Assembly: GCF_023156195.1 (NCBI RefSeq)
Contig: NZ_JAKUKA010000001.1
Coordinates: forward strand, 1,612,001-1,676,000
Length of the DNA stretch: 64,000 bases
Source: Chitinophaga sedimenti
GTDB lineage: Bacteria; Bacteroidota; Bacteroidia; Chitinophagales; Chitinophagaceae
Direction: 5' to 3'
Numbering within the stretch: the stretch's first letter is position 1; each line of letters begins with the position of its first letter. This document shows positions 18,862 through 28,415 of the stretch, in pieces. Under the pieces are notes generated by a model, which saw only the letters and a program-made list of their open reading frames with translations, made no database searches and was not told the origin of the DNA. A program made the position numbers and the translations under genes.

Positions 18862-19608
18862 ATGGCTATATTGACCTCTATCATAAAGTTTACCGGTGCT
18901 TTAGACAACCTCATCGGATACCAGGTTAACGGCAAAACAAGGGTACGTAGTCGTCCCCAGCAGGTGCGCCAAACCCTGAATACAAAGCGCGCCGCCAAAG
19001 ATTTCGGCTCCGCCAGTCGCACAGCCGCCGTGCTGCGCCATGGCATCATCAAAGACATTACCGTTCGCGAGGACAATGAATTCGTGAATCGCCTTAATAA
19101 GGCCATGGTAGGCGTCATAAAAACCGACCTTGCCCGCCCGGCTGGCCGTCGCCGTGTTACCACCGGCAGCCTGCGTGCCCCGGAGGGCTTCCGCGTTAAC
19201 AAGTATATGGATATCAATTGCGGGTATGCCGTACAACGTGTACACGATGGCAGTCTGCAGGTAACTATTACCCAGCCGCTCGCACAGTTCCGGGACAAAG
19301 TACAGCACATGCAATTCCGCGCCATCGCCGTTTACCCCGATTTCGAGCGCGGCAAAACCCTTCAAACCACCAGTGAAATCGTTGTCCTCAGCAAAGTACA
19401 GGCAAGCGACATCCGGGCTTTCTGTCTCACCATCCCTGCACCGCACCCGGGCGAAGCCATTGTACTGCTGGAAGCCATTGCCTGCACTATGGAAAAAGGA
19501 CAGCCTGTCCATATGGGGTACCGTAATTACAACGCTGCCAATATCATTGCTATCGTGCCTGCCGCTAAAAAGAACGTCCCCGGCGTTTCGGCCTCCGGCT
19601 TCTTCTGA
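18862..19608 (+). CDS. Uncharacterised protein, basic N-terminal half
   Basis: 248 residues, intact. ATG 18862 is chosen over upstream in-frame ATGs because MAILTSIIKFTGALDNLIGYQVNGKTRVRSRP looks like a real beginning. The N-terminal part is rich in Arg and Lys (RAAKDFGSASRTAAVLRHG, ARPAGRRRVTT); the C-terminal half alternates strands (GSLQVTITQP, EIVVLSKVQA, EAIVLLEAIACT). No signal peptide and no membrane segment. I recall similar unannotated proteins from Chitinophaga-like genomes but cannot name a family. The start GALDNLIGYQ-x-NGK-x-RVRS loosely resembles DUF6266-type starts (GG..GK.G.VVG..W...R). It is a single gene between terminated neighbours. Confidence 0.65.
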   Translation: MAILTSIIKFTGALDNLIGYQVNGKTRVRSRPQQVRQTLNTKRAAKDFGSASRTAAVLRHGIIKDITVREDNEFVNRLNKAMVGVIKTDLARPAGRRRVTTGSLRAPEGFRVNKYMDINCGYAVQRVHDGSLQVTITQPLAQFRDKVQHMQFRAIAVYPDFERGKTLQTTSEIVVLSKVQASDIRAFCLTIPAPHPGEAIVLLEAIACTMEKGQPVHMGYRNYNAANIIAIVPAAKKNVPGVSASGFF

Positions 19609-19914
19609 ATCCCTGCGTTCCGTTGCGGCGCTTACGTCCGTTAAAGGCGCCAATCCCGGCTAAATTACGCGCTTAGTTCATAGGCTGTCTGAACCCTTCA
19701 GGCCGCCCGCCCCCGCATGCCTATACGGCCCCAAATGCCCGTTTCTCTTCTATTGGCCATCAAAATTGATGTTGGCGCGCACCTTTTACGGAGGTTGTCG
19801 CGCTTTTTTATGGATTTTGAGTGCGTCCGGGTTATATAGGGATTAAGTCCGCCTTAAGTCCGGGTCAACTCTGGTTACGGAGGCTTTATAGTGGCGCTAT
19901 GGAGGCACCCCGTC

Positions 19915-20132
19915 CGTCATCATATGTTTGTAAGCGTTTGTTGACGAGACTCCCGAAGGCCGTCATCGTATGTTTGCAAACGTAGGCAGACGATATGCCC
20001 GAAGGTCGTCATTGCGACGCGCCAGCGAAGCAAACTTCCGCACCAGTCTTCGCTTTAGTGATTTGAGGCAACCAGAAATTACTGGTGCGAAGACTATACA
20101 CCAGGGTTGCTTCGCTGGCGCGTCGCAATGAC
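19915..20132. repeat. REP-like element: two 46-bp direct repeats plus a 26-bp perfect inverted repeat
   Basis: 19915-19960 and 19961-20006 are imperfect tandem copies (both begin CGTCATC and contain TATGTTTG and CCCGAAGG). A third CGTCAT at 20007 opens the left arm 20008-20033; its exact reverse complement is 20107-20132. The arms begin GTCATTGCGACG and contain GCGAAGCAA. Such GTCATTGCGA..GAAGCAA palindromes occur scattered in Bacteroidota genomes. Within the 73-bp centre a shorter inverted pair (AGTCTTCGC and GCGAAGACT) could form a second stem. Confidence 0.75.
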
Positions 20133-20180
20133 GGCTTTTTTATTGCTCGCATTATACATGAACTCCCCAACGCCAACAAA

Positions 20181-20210
20181 AAAGGCGACCAGGTTTCCCC
20201 GGCCGCCTTT
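20181..20210 (-). terminator. Terminator of the DUF6600 gene
   Basis: Arms 20181-20190 and 20201-20210 pair with one mismatch around a 10-base loop; the minus strand continues into a T run. It is 22 bases beyond the stop. Confidence 0.7.
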
Positions 20211-20232
20211 CTATATTCAAGATCAAACAAAA

Positions 20233-21731
20233 TTAGCTTTCACGTGTACCTCTCCGGCCACCACGATCACCAGAAGGTTGCGAGCGTTGCTGCGGTGCAG
20301 ACCGTTCGAAGCTACGCTGTGGCGTAGACTGCCTGGGCGCCTCCATGGAGCGGGAACGTTCCTGCATCTGGCGCTGCTGTGGAGCCGGACGGCTTTCGCC
20401 ACGGTCCATGCTGCGGCCATTCGGACGAGGGCTTTCGGTATTACCACGGTTCACGTTGCGGTCGGGAATGTTGCTGTTCCTTTCCGGGCGGGGACTTTCC
20501 GTACGGTTCCAGTTGCGTTCAGGACGGTTATTTTCCGTACGTGGCGTTTCTACGTTGCTGCGATCAGGCGTACGGTTCCAATTGCGTTCAGGACGGCTAT
20601 TTTCCGTACGTGGCATTTCTGTACGATCCCAGTTGCGCTCCGGGCGACCGGGAAGGTTATTGCCATTCTCCGTACGTGGCGTTTCTGTGCGATTCCAGTT
20701 GCGATCCGGTCGAACGGGCAGGTTATTACCATTTCCAGTATTATTGCGATCGGGTGTACGGTCAAAACTCCTGTCGGGCACATTGCTATTCCTTTCGGGG
20801 AGATTGTTGCCATTACGTCCGGGCGTCCGCTCCGCTACACCATTCTCCCGCCCGTTGTTATTCCACTGGTTCTCAAAACTGCGCTGCGGCTGGCCATTCC
20901 TATTATCCGGCCGCGCACCATCCGCCCTGCTGAACACCCTCGTAGGTGCAGGCGCCGGTCTGGTGTTATTACCGCCAGCGTTGGAGTACTGCCTTACTTC
21001 CGGGCGGTACATCCTCACTTCGTTGCGGGCAATGCGGTCCTGGCCGGGACGCGCCTCGCTGCGGATAGGCGCAGGGGAAAGACTGCGGCCCGTGCTCCGG
21101 CGATACCAGCCCGCATCGGGACCATTAATATAGGTGCGGTTATTATAAACATAAGTATTGCGCACGATCACGGTATTGTTGTAATACACGTTGTTCTGGC
21201 GGAAAGGCATGCAATGGGAATAGTAAGATCGGTGTCCCAGCCACCTGGTCTCCGGGAACACCCAGTGACTCACTGGTATCACGGCATTAAACGATACGTT
21301 AATGCTTACACCAGGGGCCATCGGCGCCCATCCGGCCATACCGGCGTTGTTACGCCAGCTCACCCAGGCTGGTCCCCATTCGTAACCGGGTACCCATACC
21401 CAGCCATAAAACGGGTCCATGCGCCAGCGTCCATAGTGGAACGGCGCCCAACCCCAACGGTAATTAGATACCCAGGTCCAGCCATACGTGGTGTACGACC
21501 AGTTACCATTTGAGTAGTAGGGCCGGAAATCATCTCCGGCATTCGGTTGCCATACGTATCCATATTCCGGATCATCGATCCAGCGACCGTAAGGACTTAA
21601 TTCATCATAAAATGTCTGGTAAGAGACCGGGCCGTCATCATAATAATCCTGCAATGGACTAGCGGTGGCTAAAGTGGGCATGGCAGCTATGAATATTCCC
21701 GCGAACAATGCGACTGCGAATACTTTTTCAT
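20233..21731 (-). CDS. DUF6600-type exported protein with an Asn/Arg/Pro repeat tail (frameshifted at the start)
   Basis: About 499 residues after repair. The start is probably ATG 21731 followed by one more A than shown (A5 to A6), giving MKKVFAVALFAGIFIAAMPTL, a signal peptide; the literal frame offers only a TTG at about 21708. The N-terminal 170 residues are rich in Trp, Tyr and Gly (SPYGRWIDDPEYGYVWQP, WGWAPFHYGRWRMDP, WVWVPGYEWGPAWVSWR), the DUF6600 pattern. From about residue 240 the protein is low-complexity, with repeated PERNWNRTE and TPRTEN blocks of about 20 residues. Probably periplasmic or envelope-bound. Function unknown. Confidence 0.8.
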
Positions 21732-21969
21732 AACTTTTGATTTAATCTCCCATAACCAGGAGTGCTGTTGTTTCCGTCTGTAATGCAAAACTGTTGCCAG
21801 ATTTTAAAATGCAAGAACTTTGACCTTTTTAAACGCGGAATCCGTACTTTTATTGGGTGATTTAGCTGAATTACAGGTCGTTGTATTTTTTTAGCGAACG
21901 CAGCGCAAAATATCGCTGGTATGTTATAAATTTATTCTACCGAGTACGTGCTGACTTAAAAACTCAATT

Positions 21970-23064
21970 ATGAACGTTGTTTGGTTTACCGCTATAGTGT
22001 TGATGCTGGCCATCCCTTCGTTGATCATGCTCTCTGCCTATGCCGGTTCATATATTGCGCCTTACTACCGTTTAAGGAACAAAGGATACACGCCGCCTGA
22101 AAGTTTCACCATTAACGTGGCGGGCTTTATGATTGGTTTGTTTTTCTCCGGTGTTTGCTTTGCTTTTGGCAAACATCATCTCTTTATCGGCGAAGATTTG
22201 CTTTTTCATATTTGTTTATGGCTGGTCGTTTTGCCCGTCATCAACTTCCTGTTTAGCTCGCTGTTTCCCGCGGGACGGAAAGGTTTTTCCATCCGCTGGC
22301 TGGCAGGGTTGCTGGTGGCTGTTATTGTCGCCATCGTCATGTTATATGTATACGTGTTCACGGAGCACGGGCTCAGCCGCGAAGCCATCGTTAAAGGCGC
22401 TATTGATATCAGCATCGGTGTGGCGGCGGTAGTGTATGCCTATTTTTCTGTACGCGCCCGCTTCCGCGAACGGCAGCGCCTCGAAAACGAGGTAAAGGTG
22501 CAGCCCGGTAATAAATATATCTTACTGATCCGTCCTTTTGCGATAGACCGGGACCCCTTTTTCCTGGGAAATATTTATAAGAATAAGGTATACAAACAGC
22601 TCGCCGGCGACGCCACTTATTTTATGCAGGATGGCGCTATCCGCGTGGTCGACTTCAAACAATTCTTTTCTAAAGCATTCAATAATTACATCTGCGCGGT
22701 AATGCCCGAACATACGCTTACACAGGCGGAAGTCGTGATCTGCTCCCCCGCCAAAACACCGCAGCAGATAGAAGACTTTAAAATACTGGCCGGCGGCGCC
22801 GCCTGTATTATCGCCATTCCAGGTAATATCGGCAAGTTGTCGCTCGAGTTGCAGATGATCCGTGAAAACGGCTGGCAGGAGAAGTTCTTCATCTTCACGA
22901 AACCCATCTACCAGAAACTGTACGCGCAGATCCTGCTGCCTTTGTTCCAATGGGTACTGGATGTAAAACCCGTACAGTGGGACCAGTTTGCCGCCAGGAT
23001 GAAGCAATCCGGATACATGGTGCAGGAAATGGCGCCGGAACCCGGTACCATCCACGGGCTTTGA
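21970..23064 (+). CDS. Membrane protein with a cytosolic C-terminal domain, unknown family
   Basis: 364 residues, intact. About five membrane segments in the first 165 residues (near 5-27, 45-65, 78-95, 108-130, 140-162), then a basic linker (VRARFRERQRLENE) and a C-terminal domain of about 190 residues with alternating strands and helices (NKYILLIRPFAIDRDPF, EVVICSPAKTPQQIEDF, ACIIAIPGNIGKLSLELQMI). The second half looks like a Rossmann-like nucleotide-fold or TIR-like layout, but I see no diagnostic motif and do not name a function. Monocistronic, upstream of a LytS/LytTR pair. Confidence 0.65.
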   Translation: MNVVWFTAIVLMLAIPSLIMLSAYAGSYIAPYYRLRNKGYTPPESFTINVAGFMIGLFFSGVCFAFGKHHLFIGEDLLFHICLWLVVLPVINFLFSSLFPAGRKGFSIRWLAGLLVAVIVAIVMLYVYVFTEHGLSREAIVKGAIDISIGVAAVVYAYFSVRARFRERQRLENEVKVQPGNKYILLIRPFAIDRDPFFLGNIYKNKVYKQLAGDATYFMQDGAIRVVDFKQFFSKAFNNYICAVMPEHTLTQAEVVICSPAKTPQQIEDFKILAGGAACIIAIPGNIGKLSLELQMIRENGWQEKFFIFTKPIYQKLYAQILLPLFQWVLDVKPVQWDQFAARMKQSGYMVQEMAPEPGTIHGL

Positions 23065-23232
23065 CCGGCATATGCAGCAGCAGGTACTGGTATCTGGCGC
23101 CCGTAATCCCATGGGGTATGTAATGCCCGTGCTCGGTCGGCTCGGCCGCCACTGATCTGATTTCGTCGCATAAATACCGGATAACGCAGCTTTCCCCGTA
23201 CAAACTGGGTGGTTCTTTATTAATTTTGGCGG

Positions 23233-24270
23233 ATGAAACAACCCTGGTATTCGAAGCGATGGGCTAATATTTTATTGCACTGCCTGGCATGGGTGGTGCT
23301 CTTTTCCCTTCCTTACTTTCTGAAACCTTCCATGGACAAGCACCCGGAGCGGGAGCCCAACCGTGTGATCTGGGAAGTCTATTACATTCTCAATAACGTG
23401 GTGCTGATCGGCATTTTCTACTTTCACGCTTATGTATTGATCCCTTTTTTTATCTACAAAAAGAAATTCCCTCTATATGGCTTGATCATCGCCAGCACTC
23501 TTACCGGCCTGGTCGCCTTCCGCTGGCTGTTTCAAACCCAGGTGATCCGTAACGAGGACTTTGAACTGAACCCGACAGTGCTATTCAGCATTTTTATGTT
23601 GCTGTTCATCCTCGCTGCCAGCACGGCTTATATCATGATTAAAGAGAAGATGCGCGACGACCGGATCAAAAGCCAGACAGAAAATGAGACACTCAAAACA
23701 GAGCTGTCGTTTTTACGCTCGCAGGCCAGTCCGCACTTCATGTTCAATGTACTGAATAACATGGTGGCGCTGGCCCGTAAAAAGTCCGACCAGCTGGAAC
23801 CTTCGTTGATCAAACTGTCGTCGCTCATGCGCTACATGTTATATGAAACGGACGAGGACCAGGTGCCGTTGGAGAAAGAAGCGGAGTACCTGCAAAGCTA
23901 TATAGACCTGCAACGACAACGCTTCGGCCCGAATGTGAAGATCGATGTGAATCTGGATATTGAAGACGGCGCGTACGAAATAGAGCCGATGCTGCTGATC
24001 CCGTTTGTGGAGAATGCCTTCAAACATGGTACCGGCATGATCACGGAGGCGCATATCGAAATAAAGATGACATTGAAAAAGAATGTGCTGCATTTCCTGG
24101 TGGTGAACCGCTATGATCCCCGTTCGGTGGAGCTCAAAGATAAAACGTCGGGGATCGGGCTGACCAACGTAAAACGACGCCTGAACCTGCTGTACGCCAA
24201 AGATCACACCTTAACTATCGACCGGCAGAATGAACGTTTTGCTGTATCTTTAAATATAAACCTGCACTGA
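23233..24270 (+). CDS. LytS/YehU-type sensor histidine kinase
   Basis: 345 residues, intact. Four membrane segments in the first 135 residues (near 10-28, 48-70, 80-97, 112-136), a short coiled linker, then the His_kinase domain: FLRSQASPHFMFNVLNNMVAL, whose H is the phospho-acceptor, and LSSLMRYMLYET. An atypical HATPase follows (LLIPFVENAFKHG, then SGIGLTNVKRRLNLLYA). No periplasmic sensor domain. The stop overlaps the start of the LytTR regulator (TGATG), so the two are co-translated. It autophosphorylates and passes phosphate to that regulator. Confidence 0.93.
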   Translation: MKQPWYSKRWANILLHCLAWVVLFSLPYFLKPSMDKHPEREPNRVIWEVYYILNNVVLIGIFYFHAYVLIPFFIYKKKFPLYGLIIASTLTGLVAFRWLFQTQVIRNEDFELNPTVLFSIFMLLFILAASTAYIMIKEKMRDDRIKSQTENETLKTELSFLRSQASPHFMFNVLNNMVALARKKSDQLEPSLIKLSSLMRYMLYETDEDQVPLEKEAEYLQSYIDLQRQRFGPNVKIDVNLDIEDGAYEIEPMLLIPFVENAFKHGTGMITEAHIEIKMTLKKNVLHFLVVNRYDPRSVELKDKTSGIGLTNVKRRLNLLYAKDHTLTIDRQNERFAVSLNINLH

Positions 24271-24967
24271 TGTTACGTTGTATAGCTGTAGATGATGAAC
24301 CGCTGGCCCTGGATCTCCGGAAGATAATATCAGCAAAGTACCTTACCTGAAACTGGTGGCGCGCTGCAATAACGCTTTTGAGGCGATGGAAGTAATTAAA
24401 AAGGAAACGGTGGACCTCGTATTGCTGGATATACAGATGCCCGGCTTAACCGGCCTGCAGTTTATCCAGAGCATGCCGGAGAAGCCGATGATCGTACTCA
24501 TCACCGCTTATGAAAAGTATGCCCTGGAAGGTTTTAACCTGGATGTAACGGATTATCTCGTAAAACCCGTATCCCTGGAGCGCTTCGTAAAAGCCTGCAA
24601 CAAGGCGTATGAATTGCATCTACTTAAAAAGAAAGATAAACACCCCGCCTCTCCCGATTTTTTCTTCGTGAATGCGGATTACAGCCTGTTAAAGGTAAAC
24701 GTGGCAGATATCGTTTGGATCGAGGGCATGAGGGACTATATCAAAATACACTTGAAAAGCAGCAACAAGCCCATTGTAACACGCATGGGCATGAAGCATA
24801 TCGAAGATCAGCTGTCGCCTGATAAGTTTATCCGGATTCACAAGTCGTATATCGTGTCCGTGTCGAGCATTACCGCCGTACGCAAAAACAGCGTGTTCAT
24901 CGATACCCTGGAACTGCCTGTAAGCGATGCCTACAAGAGTGCCATTGACGACCTCACAGGGAAATAA
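24270..24967 (+). CDS. LytTR-type response regulator (frameshifted)
   Basis: About 232 residues after repair. ATG 24270 overlaps the kinase stop. It starts MLRCIAVDDEPLALDL; at about 24318 CTCCGGAAG should read CTCCTGGAAG (CCTGG), giving LLEDNISKVPYLKLVARC. The receiver has the phospho-acceptor D in LVLLDIQMPGLTG and K in DYLVKPVSLERF. The C-terminal LytTR DNA-binding domain (about 130-232) shows the family's VWIEGMRDYIKIHL and FIRIHKSYIVSVSSI. It regulates unknown genes; the outer-membrane protein gene 100 bases downstream is a natural candidate. Confidence 0.92.
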
Positions 24968-24980
24968 AACCTTATTTCCC
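24959..24980 (+). terminator. Hairpin at the end of the LytTR gene
   Basis: A perfect 9-bp stem GGGAAATAA / TTATTTCCC with a 4-base loop overlaps the stop codon; TTTCG follows. Short and AT-rich, so termination may be partial. Confidence 0.45.
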
Positions 24981-25067
24981 TTTCGTCGCATCATTTTTCC
25001 AGCCTGCCTCAATTCCCCCTTCACGCGCGAAACCCCGGCGTACTTTTGAGGTCTGAAATACAGACCA

Positions 25068-27649
25068 ATGAAAAAATTACCGCCTTCTTAGCACTCCTTA
25101 TTGCCCCTTACGCGCTTATGGCGCAGATGCCAGGCGGCGCAGGAAAGCAGGCCATGGCCAATATGGGCCATATTTACGGCAAACTCGTTGATAAAGATAA
25201 TAAACCCGTTCCCTACGCTTCTGTCATGGTGATGCAAAGTCGTTTCGACACCGCTACTAAAAAGCAAAAGGACGTGCTTGTAAAAGGAATGGTAACCGAA
25301 ATGAACGGCGACTTCAATTTTGAAGAACTGCCCATCATGGGCATTAAGGTGAAAGTATCGGCCTCCGGCTATAAAGCGTATGAGCAGGCTGTGACTTTCA
25401 TCAACAGGCAGGCTGGCGCCCCTAAACCAGGCAGCATGCCTTCGTTCGACAAAGACCTCGGCAACATTAAACTGGAAGGCAGCGTAAGCCAGCTGAAAGG
25501 CGTGGAGGTAACCGCCAGCAAACCGATAATGACCCTGGATATAGATAAGAAGGTATTTAACGTGGAAAAGAACATCGTAAGTGCCGGTGGTACCGCGGTA
25601 GATGTAATGAAGAACGTGCCTTCCGTAAACGTGGATATCGACGGGAATGTATCGCTCCGCAACAGCGCTCCGCAGCTTTATGTGGATGGGCGTCCCACCA
25701 CGCTTACGCTGGACCAGATCCCGGCCGATGCGATCGAAAGCGTGGAGGTAATCACGAATCCTTCTGCTAAATACGATGCTTCCGGTGGCGGTGCAGGCAT
25801 TTTAAACATTGTACTGAAGAAGAATAAAAAGACCGGCTATAATGGTAACCTGCGTGCGGGTATCGATAAGCGTGGTGCGGTGAACGGCGGTGCAGACGTG
25901 AATCTCCGCCAGGATAAATTCAACTTCTCCGCCAGCTTTAATGCAAACCAGAATAAGAGCCGCACCACGGGATATACCGACCGTAATAACTTCAGCACCG
26001 AACCGGCTATCAACCTGCTGCAGAACAACTATAACCGCCAGAACGGCGCCTTCATGTTCGGCCGCGTAGGTGTCGATTACTTCCTTTCCAACCGCAGTAC
26101 GATTTCGCTTTCCGGTGTAAAGGTGCATGGCGAGTTTAAACCCGACGACGAGAATGAAATTACGACCGACAGCCTGTTCGGCACCGGCACCCTGTCATCT
26201 TTCAGCCGCCGCTCCACAGAAGGCAAACGCGAATTCAACGCAAACGGCCTGGTGTTGGGCTTCAAGCAACTGTTTCCCCGCGAAGGTGAAGAGCTGACGG
26301 CCGATTTCAACTACTTCGGCGGTAAAAACGAAAACCGTTCTTTCTATAATACGGATTACTTCAACGGCGGTGCGAAAAGTGCCTACGAACTGCAACGCAT
26401 CTTAGGCGACGGCAAAATGAGTAACATTACGATCCAGACTGACTACGTTCGCCCGATCGCCAAAACAGGTAAGCTGGAAACCGGTCTCCGGCGCAGCTAC
26501 GTACAACCGAAAACAATAACTACAACTACATTTTTGACCAGAATGCCGATGAATACACGCTCATCCCCAGCACGAGCAGCAACTATAAGAACAACGACAA
26601 TGTATATGCGGCTTACGTGAGCTTTTCTAATTCTATTGGCAAGTTCGGTTATAAAGTAGGACTGCGCGGCGAAAGTTCTGAATATAAAGGTGAACTGACG
26701 CAAACCGGTGAAAAGTTCAGCAACAGCTACCCGGTAAGCCTCTTCCCTTCCCTGTTCCTGAGCCAGAAACTAAATAAGGACCGGGAGCTGCAGTTGAGCT
26801 ATACCCGCCGTGTAAACCGTCCGAACTTCTTCCAGCTGATCCCGTTTGCGGATTCTACCGACAGGTTGAATATCACCCGCGGTAATCCGAACCTGGTGCC
26901 GGAGTTTACTCAGTCGCTCGAAGCGTCTTACGCCAAAACATTTAACGCGAATCACAGCCTGTTGGGTTCTGTCTACTTTAAACACACGGACGATCTCATC
27001 ACCAGTTACCTGGAAAAAGTAACCGATGATGCCACCGGTTCAGAAGCGCTGATCAACACCTTTACCAACGCGAATTCTTCTTATTCCTACGGTACGGAGT
27101 TAACGCTGATCAACAAGCTGACCAAGTGGTGGGATATCAGCACCAGCGTGAATCTCTACAACTCGAAAATCAATACAGATAATGTAAGCGGCTCTTCGCA
27201 GGATGCGATGTGGAGCATGTTCGGCAAGTTTAACAGCAACTTTAAACTGCCCGCTTCCTTCGATGTGCAGCTGTCGGCCACCTTCCAGTCGAAAACCAAC
27301 CTGCCGATCAACAACAACCCGCGCGGGTTTGGCGGTCCCGGTATGAGCCAGGCGCAGACTGCTGCCCAGGGGTACATTAAAGCCTTTGGTGGCGTAGACC
27401 TGGCCGTGAAAAAGAGCTTCCTGAAAAACAATGCGCTATCCGCCACCTTAGCGGTAAGCGATATTTTCAGAACGATGAAAACGATCCAGTATTCCGAAAG
27501 TGAGTACTTCACACAGTACTACTCGCGCCTGCGCGATCCGCAGATGCTGCGCCTGACATTGGCTTACCGTTTTGGCAAAGTAGATATGTCGCTCTTTAAA
27601 CGTAAGAGCCCAGGGCACCGGAAACAGTGGTATGGAAGGGATGCAGTAA
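25068..27649 (+). CDS. TonB-dependent-receptor-like outer-membrane beta-barrel protein (frameshifted)
   Basis: About 860 residues after repair. The likely start is ATG 25068 with one more A in the following A6 run, giving MKKITAFLALLIAPYALMAQ, a signal peptide. Next come a carboxypeptidase-regulatory-like domain (IYGKLVDKDNKPVPYASV), a plug-like region (KVFNVEKNIVSAGGTAVDVMKNVPSVNVD, QLYVDGRPTTLTLDQIPADAIESVEVITNPSAKYDA) and an outer-membrane barrel of the PF14905 type. Other breaks: about 26510 (one base short, then TENNNYNYIFDQNADEY) and about 27609, where GCCCAGGG has one C too many (CCAGG), after which the frame ends GNSGMEGMQ at 27649. Substrate unknown. Confidence 0.88.
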
Positions 27650-27741
27650 ACCGATTCAACATGACCAGTTTATAGATTGATATAAAGCGCCGCCCCGGAT
27701 TGCCGGGGTGGCTTCCTTCAACAATGCTAAAGGATGATTGA

Positions 27742-27767
27742 AAAAGCCACCCCGGAAGGTGGCTTTT
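27742..27767. terminator. Bidirectional terminator between convergent genes
   Basis: A 10-bp perfect stem (27742-27751 with 27758-27767), loop CCGGAA, flanked by A and T runs on each side. Confidence 0.85.
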
Positions 27768-27775
27768 CTCGTTCG

Positions 27776-28259
27776 TTATGGCATCGGGAAAGAGCCGGAG
27801 TTGATGGTCGGCTGGTAAGCGCTGTTGATCGTAGTGGAACCGACGATTGCGCCGGAACTGGTTACTCTTTTTACAATCACCCGTGGTGCCGCTGTAATTC
27901 ATGTAGATAGCGCCGCCGGTACCGGTTGAATAACTGGTCGTTGTGGGCGTGTAAGTGTAAGTAGTGGTATACGGACCATCTACCCAGGCGTACGTGCCGG
28001 CAAAGTGTGTTTGTGTTGCGCCCGTTACCACGTTGGTAGTGCCATAGTTTTCGTACGTAAACGTAGCGCTGACGCCGAGCGGGTAAAAGCCCCAAATGCC
28101 GTTACCGATCATTACGGTATTGGACCAGTAATAGCTCAGCGCAAACAGTTTTGCCTGCGGAGCGGCTACGGTGGATGGGATCGTCATGCTTTTTGCTTCA
28201 TTCTTCAGGGATGTCATCATCAGGAGCGCTGCCGTCAGCAGCATCGGGATTCGTTTCAT
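27776..28259 (-). CDS. Small exported protein rich in Thr and Tyr (frameshifted)
   Basis: About 161 residues after repair. Signal-like N-terminus MKRIPMLLTAALLMMTSL. The body is beta-rich, with YYWSNTVMIGNGIWGFYPLG and a Thr/Tyr-rich stretch (YTTTYTYTPTTTSYSTGTGG). One base is missing near 27880; with it the C-terminus reads IVKRVTSSGAIVGSTTINSAYQ and ends at 27776 next to the shared terminator. The literal frame instead runs far into the opposite gene, which supports the correction. No family recognised. Probably secreted or surface-exposed. Confidence 0.6.
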
Positions 28260-28369
28260 TGAGGGAAATTTCGGGTTAAAAGAAAATAACTATCCTTATA
28301 AAGATGGCGATAATACCGCAGTGACGCTTCGCCGATTTTGCCCGATTGTACCCGGTAATTGGCGAAATA

Positions 28370-28395
28370 AAAGGGCTGCACACCGGCAGCCCTTT
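28370..28395. terminator. Terminator after the dienelactone hydrolase gene
   Basis: A 10-bp perfect stem (28370-28379 with 28386-28395), 6-base loop, and a T run on the plus side. It lies 20 bases beyond the stop of the minus-strand gene at 28416. Confidence 0.75.
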
Positions 28396-28415
28396 TTATA
28401 AATGATGTTCCATGT

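Larger units (their letters stand above)
19609..20232. other. Non-coding region with REP-like repeats
   Basis: 624 bp without a convincing gene. It holds two 46-bp direct repeats and a long inverted repeat (19915-20132) and a terminator for the DUF6600 gene (20181-20210). The first 300 bases show nothing I can name. Confidence 0.6.

Noticed and set aside
23065-23232. Minus-strand frames opposite the LytS region
   Set aside because: They overlap two well-supported plus-strand genes and have no recognisable features.
24270-24967. Programmed frameshifting in this and the other broken genes
   Set aside because: No slippery heptamer with a downstream structure recurs. Breaks occur in many unrelated housekeeping genes, in both directions, and cluster at CCWGG and homopolymers, which points to sequencing error.
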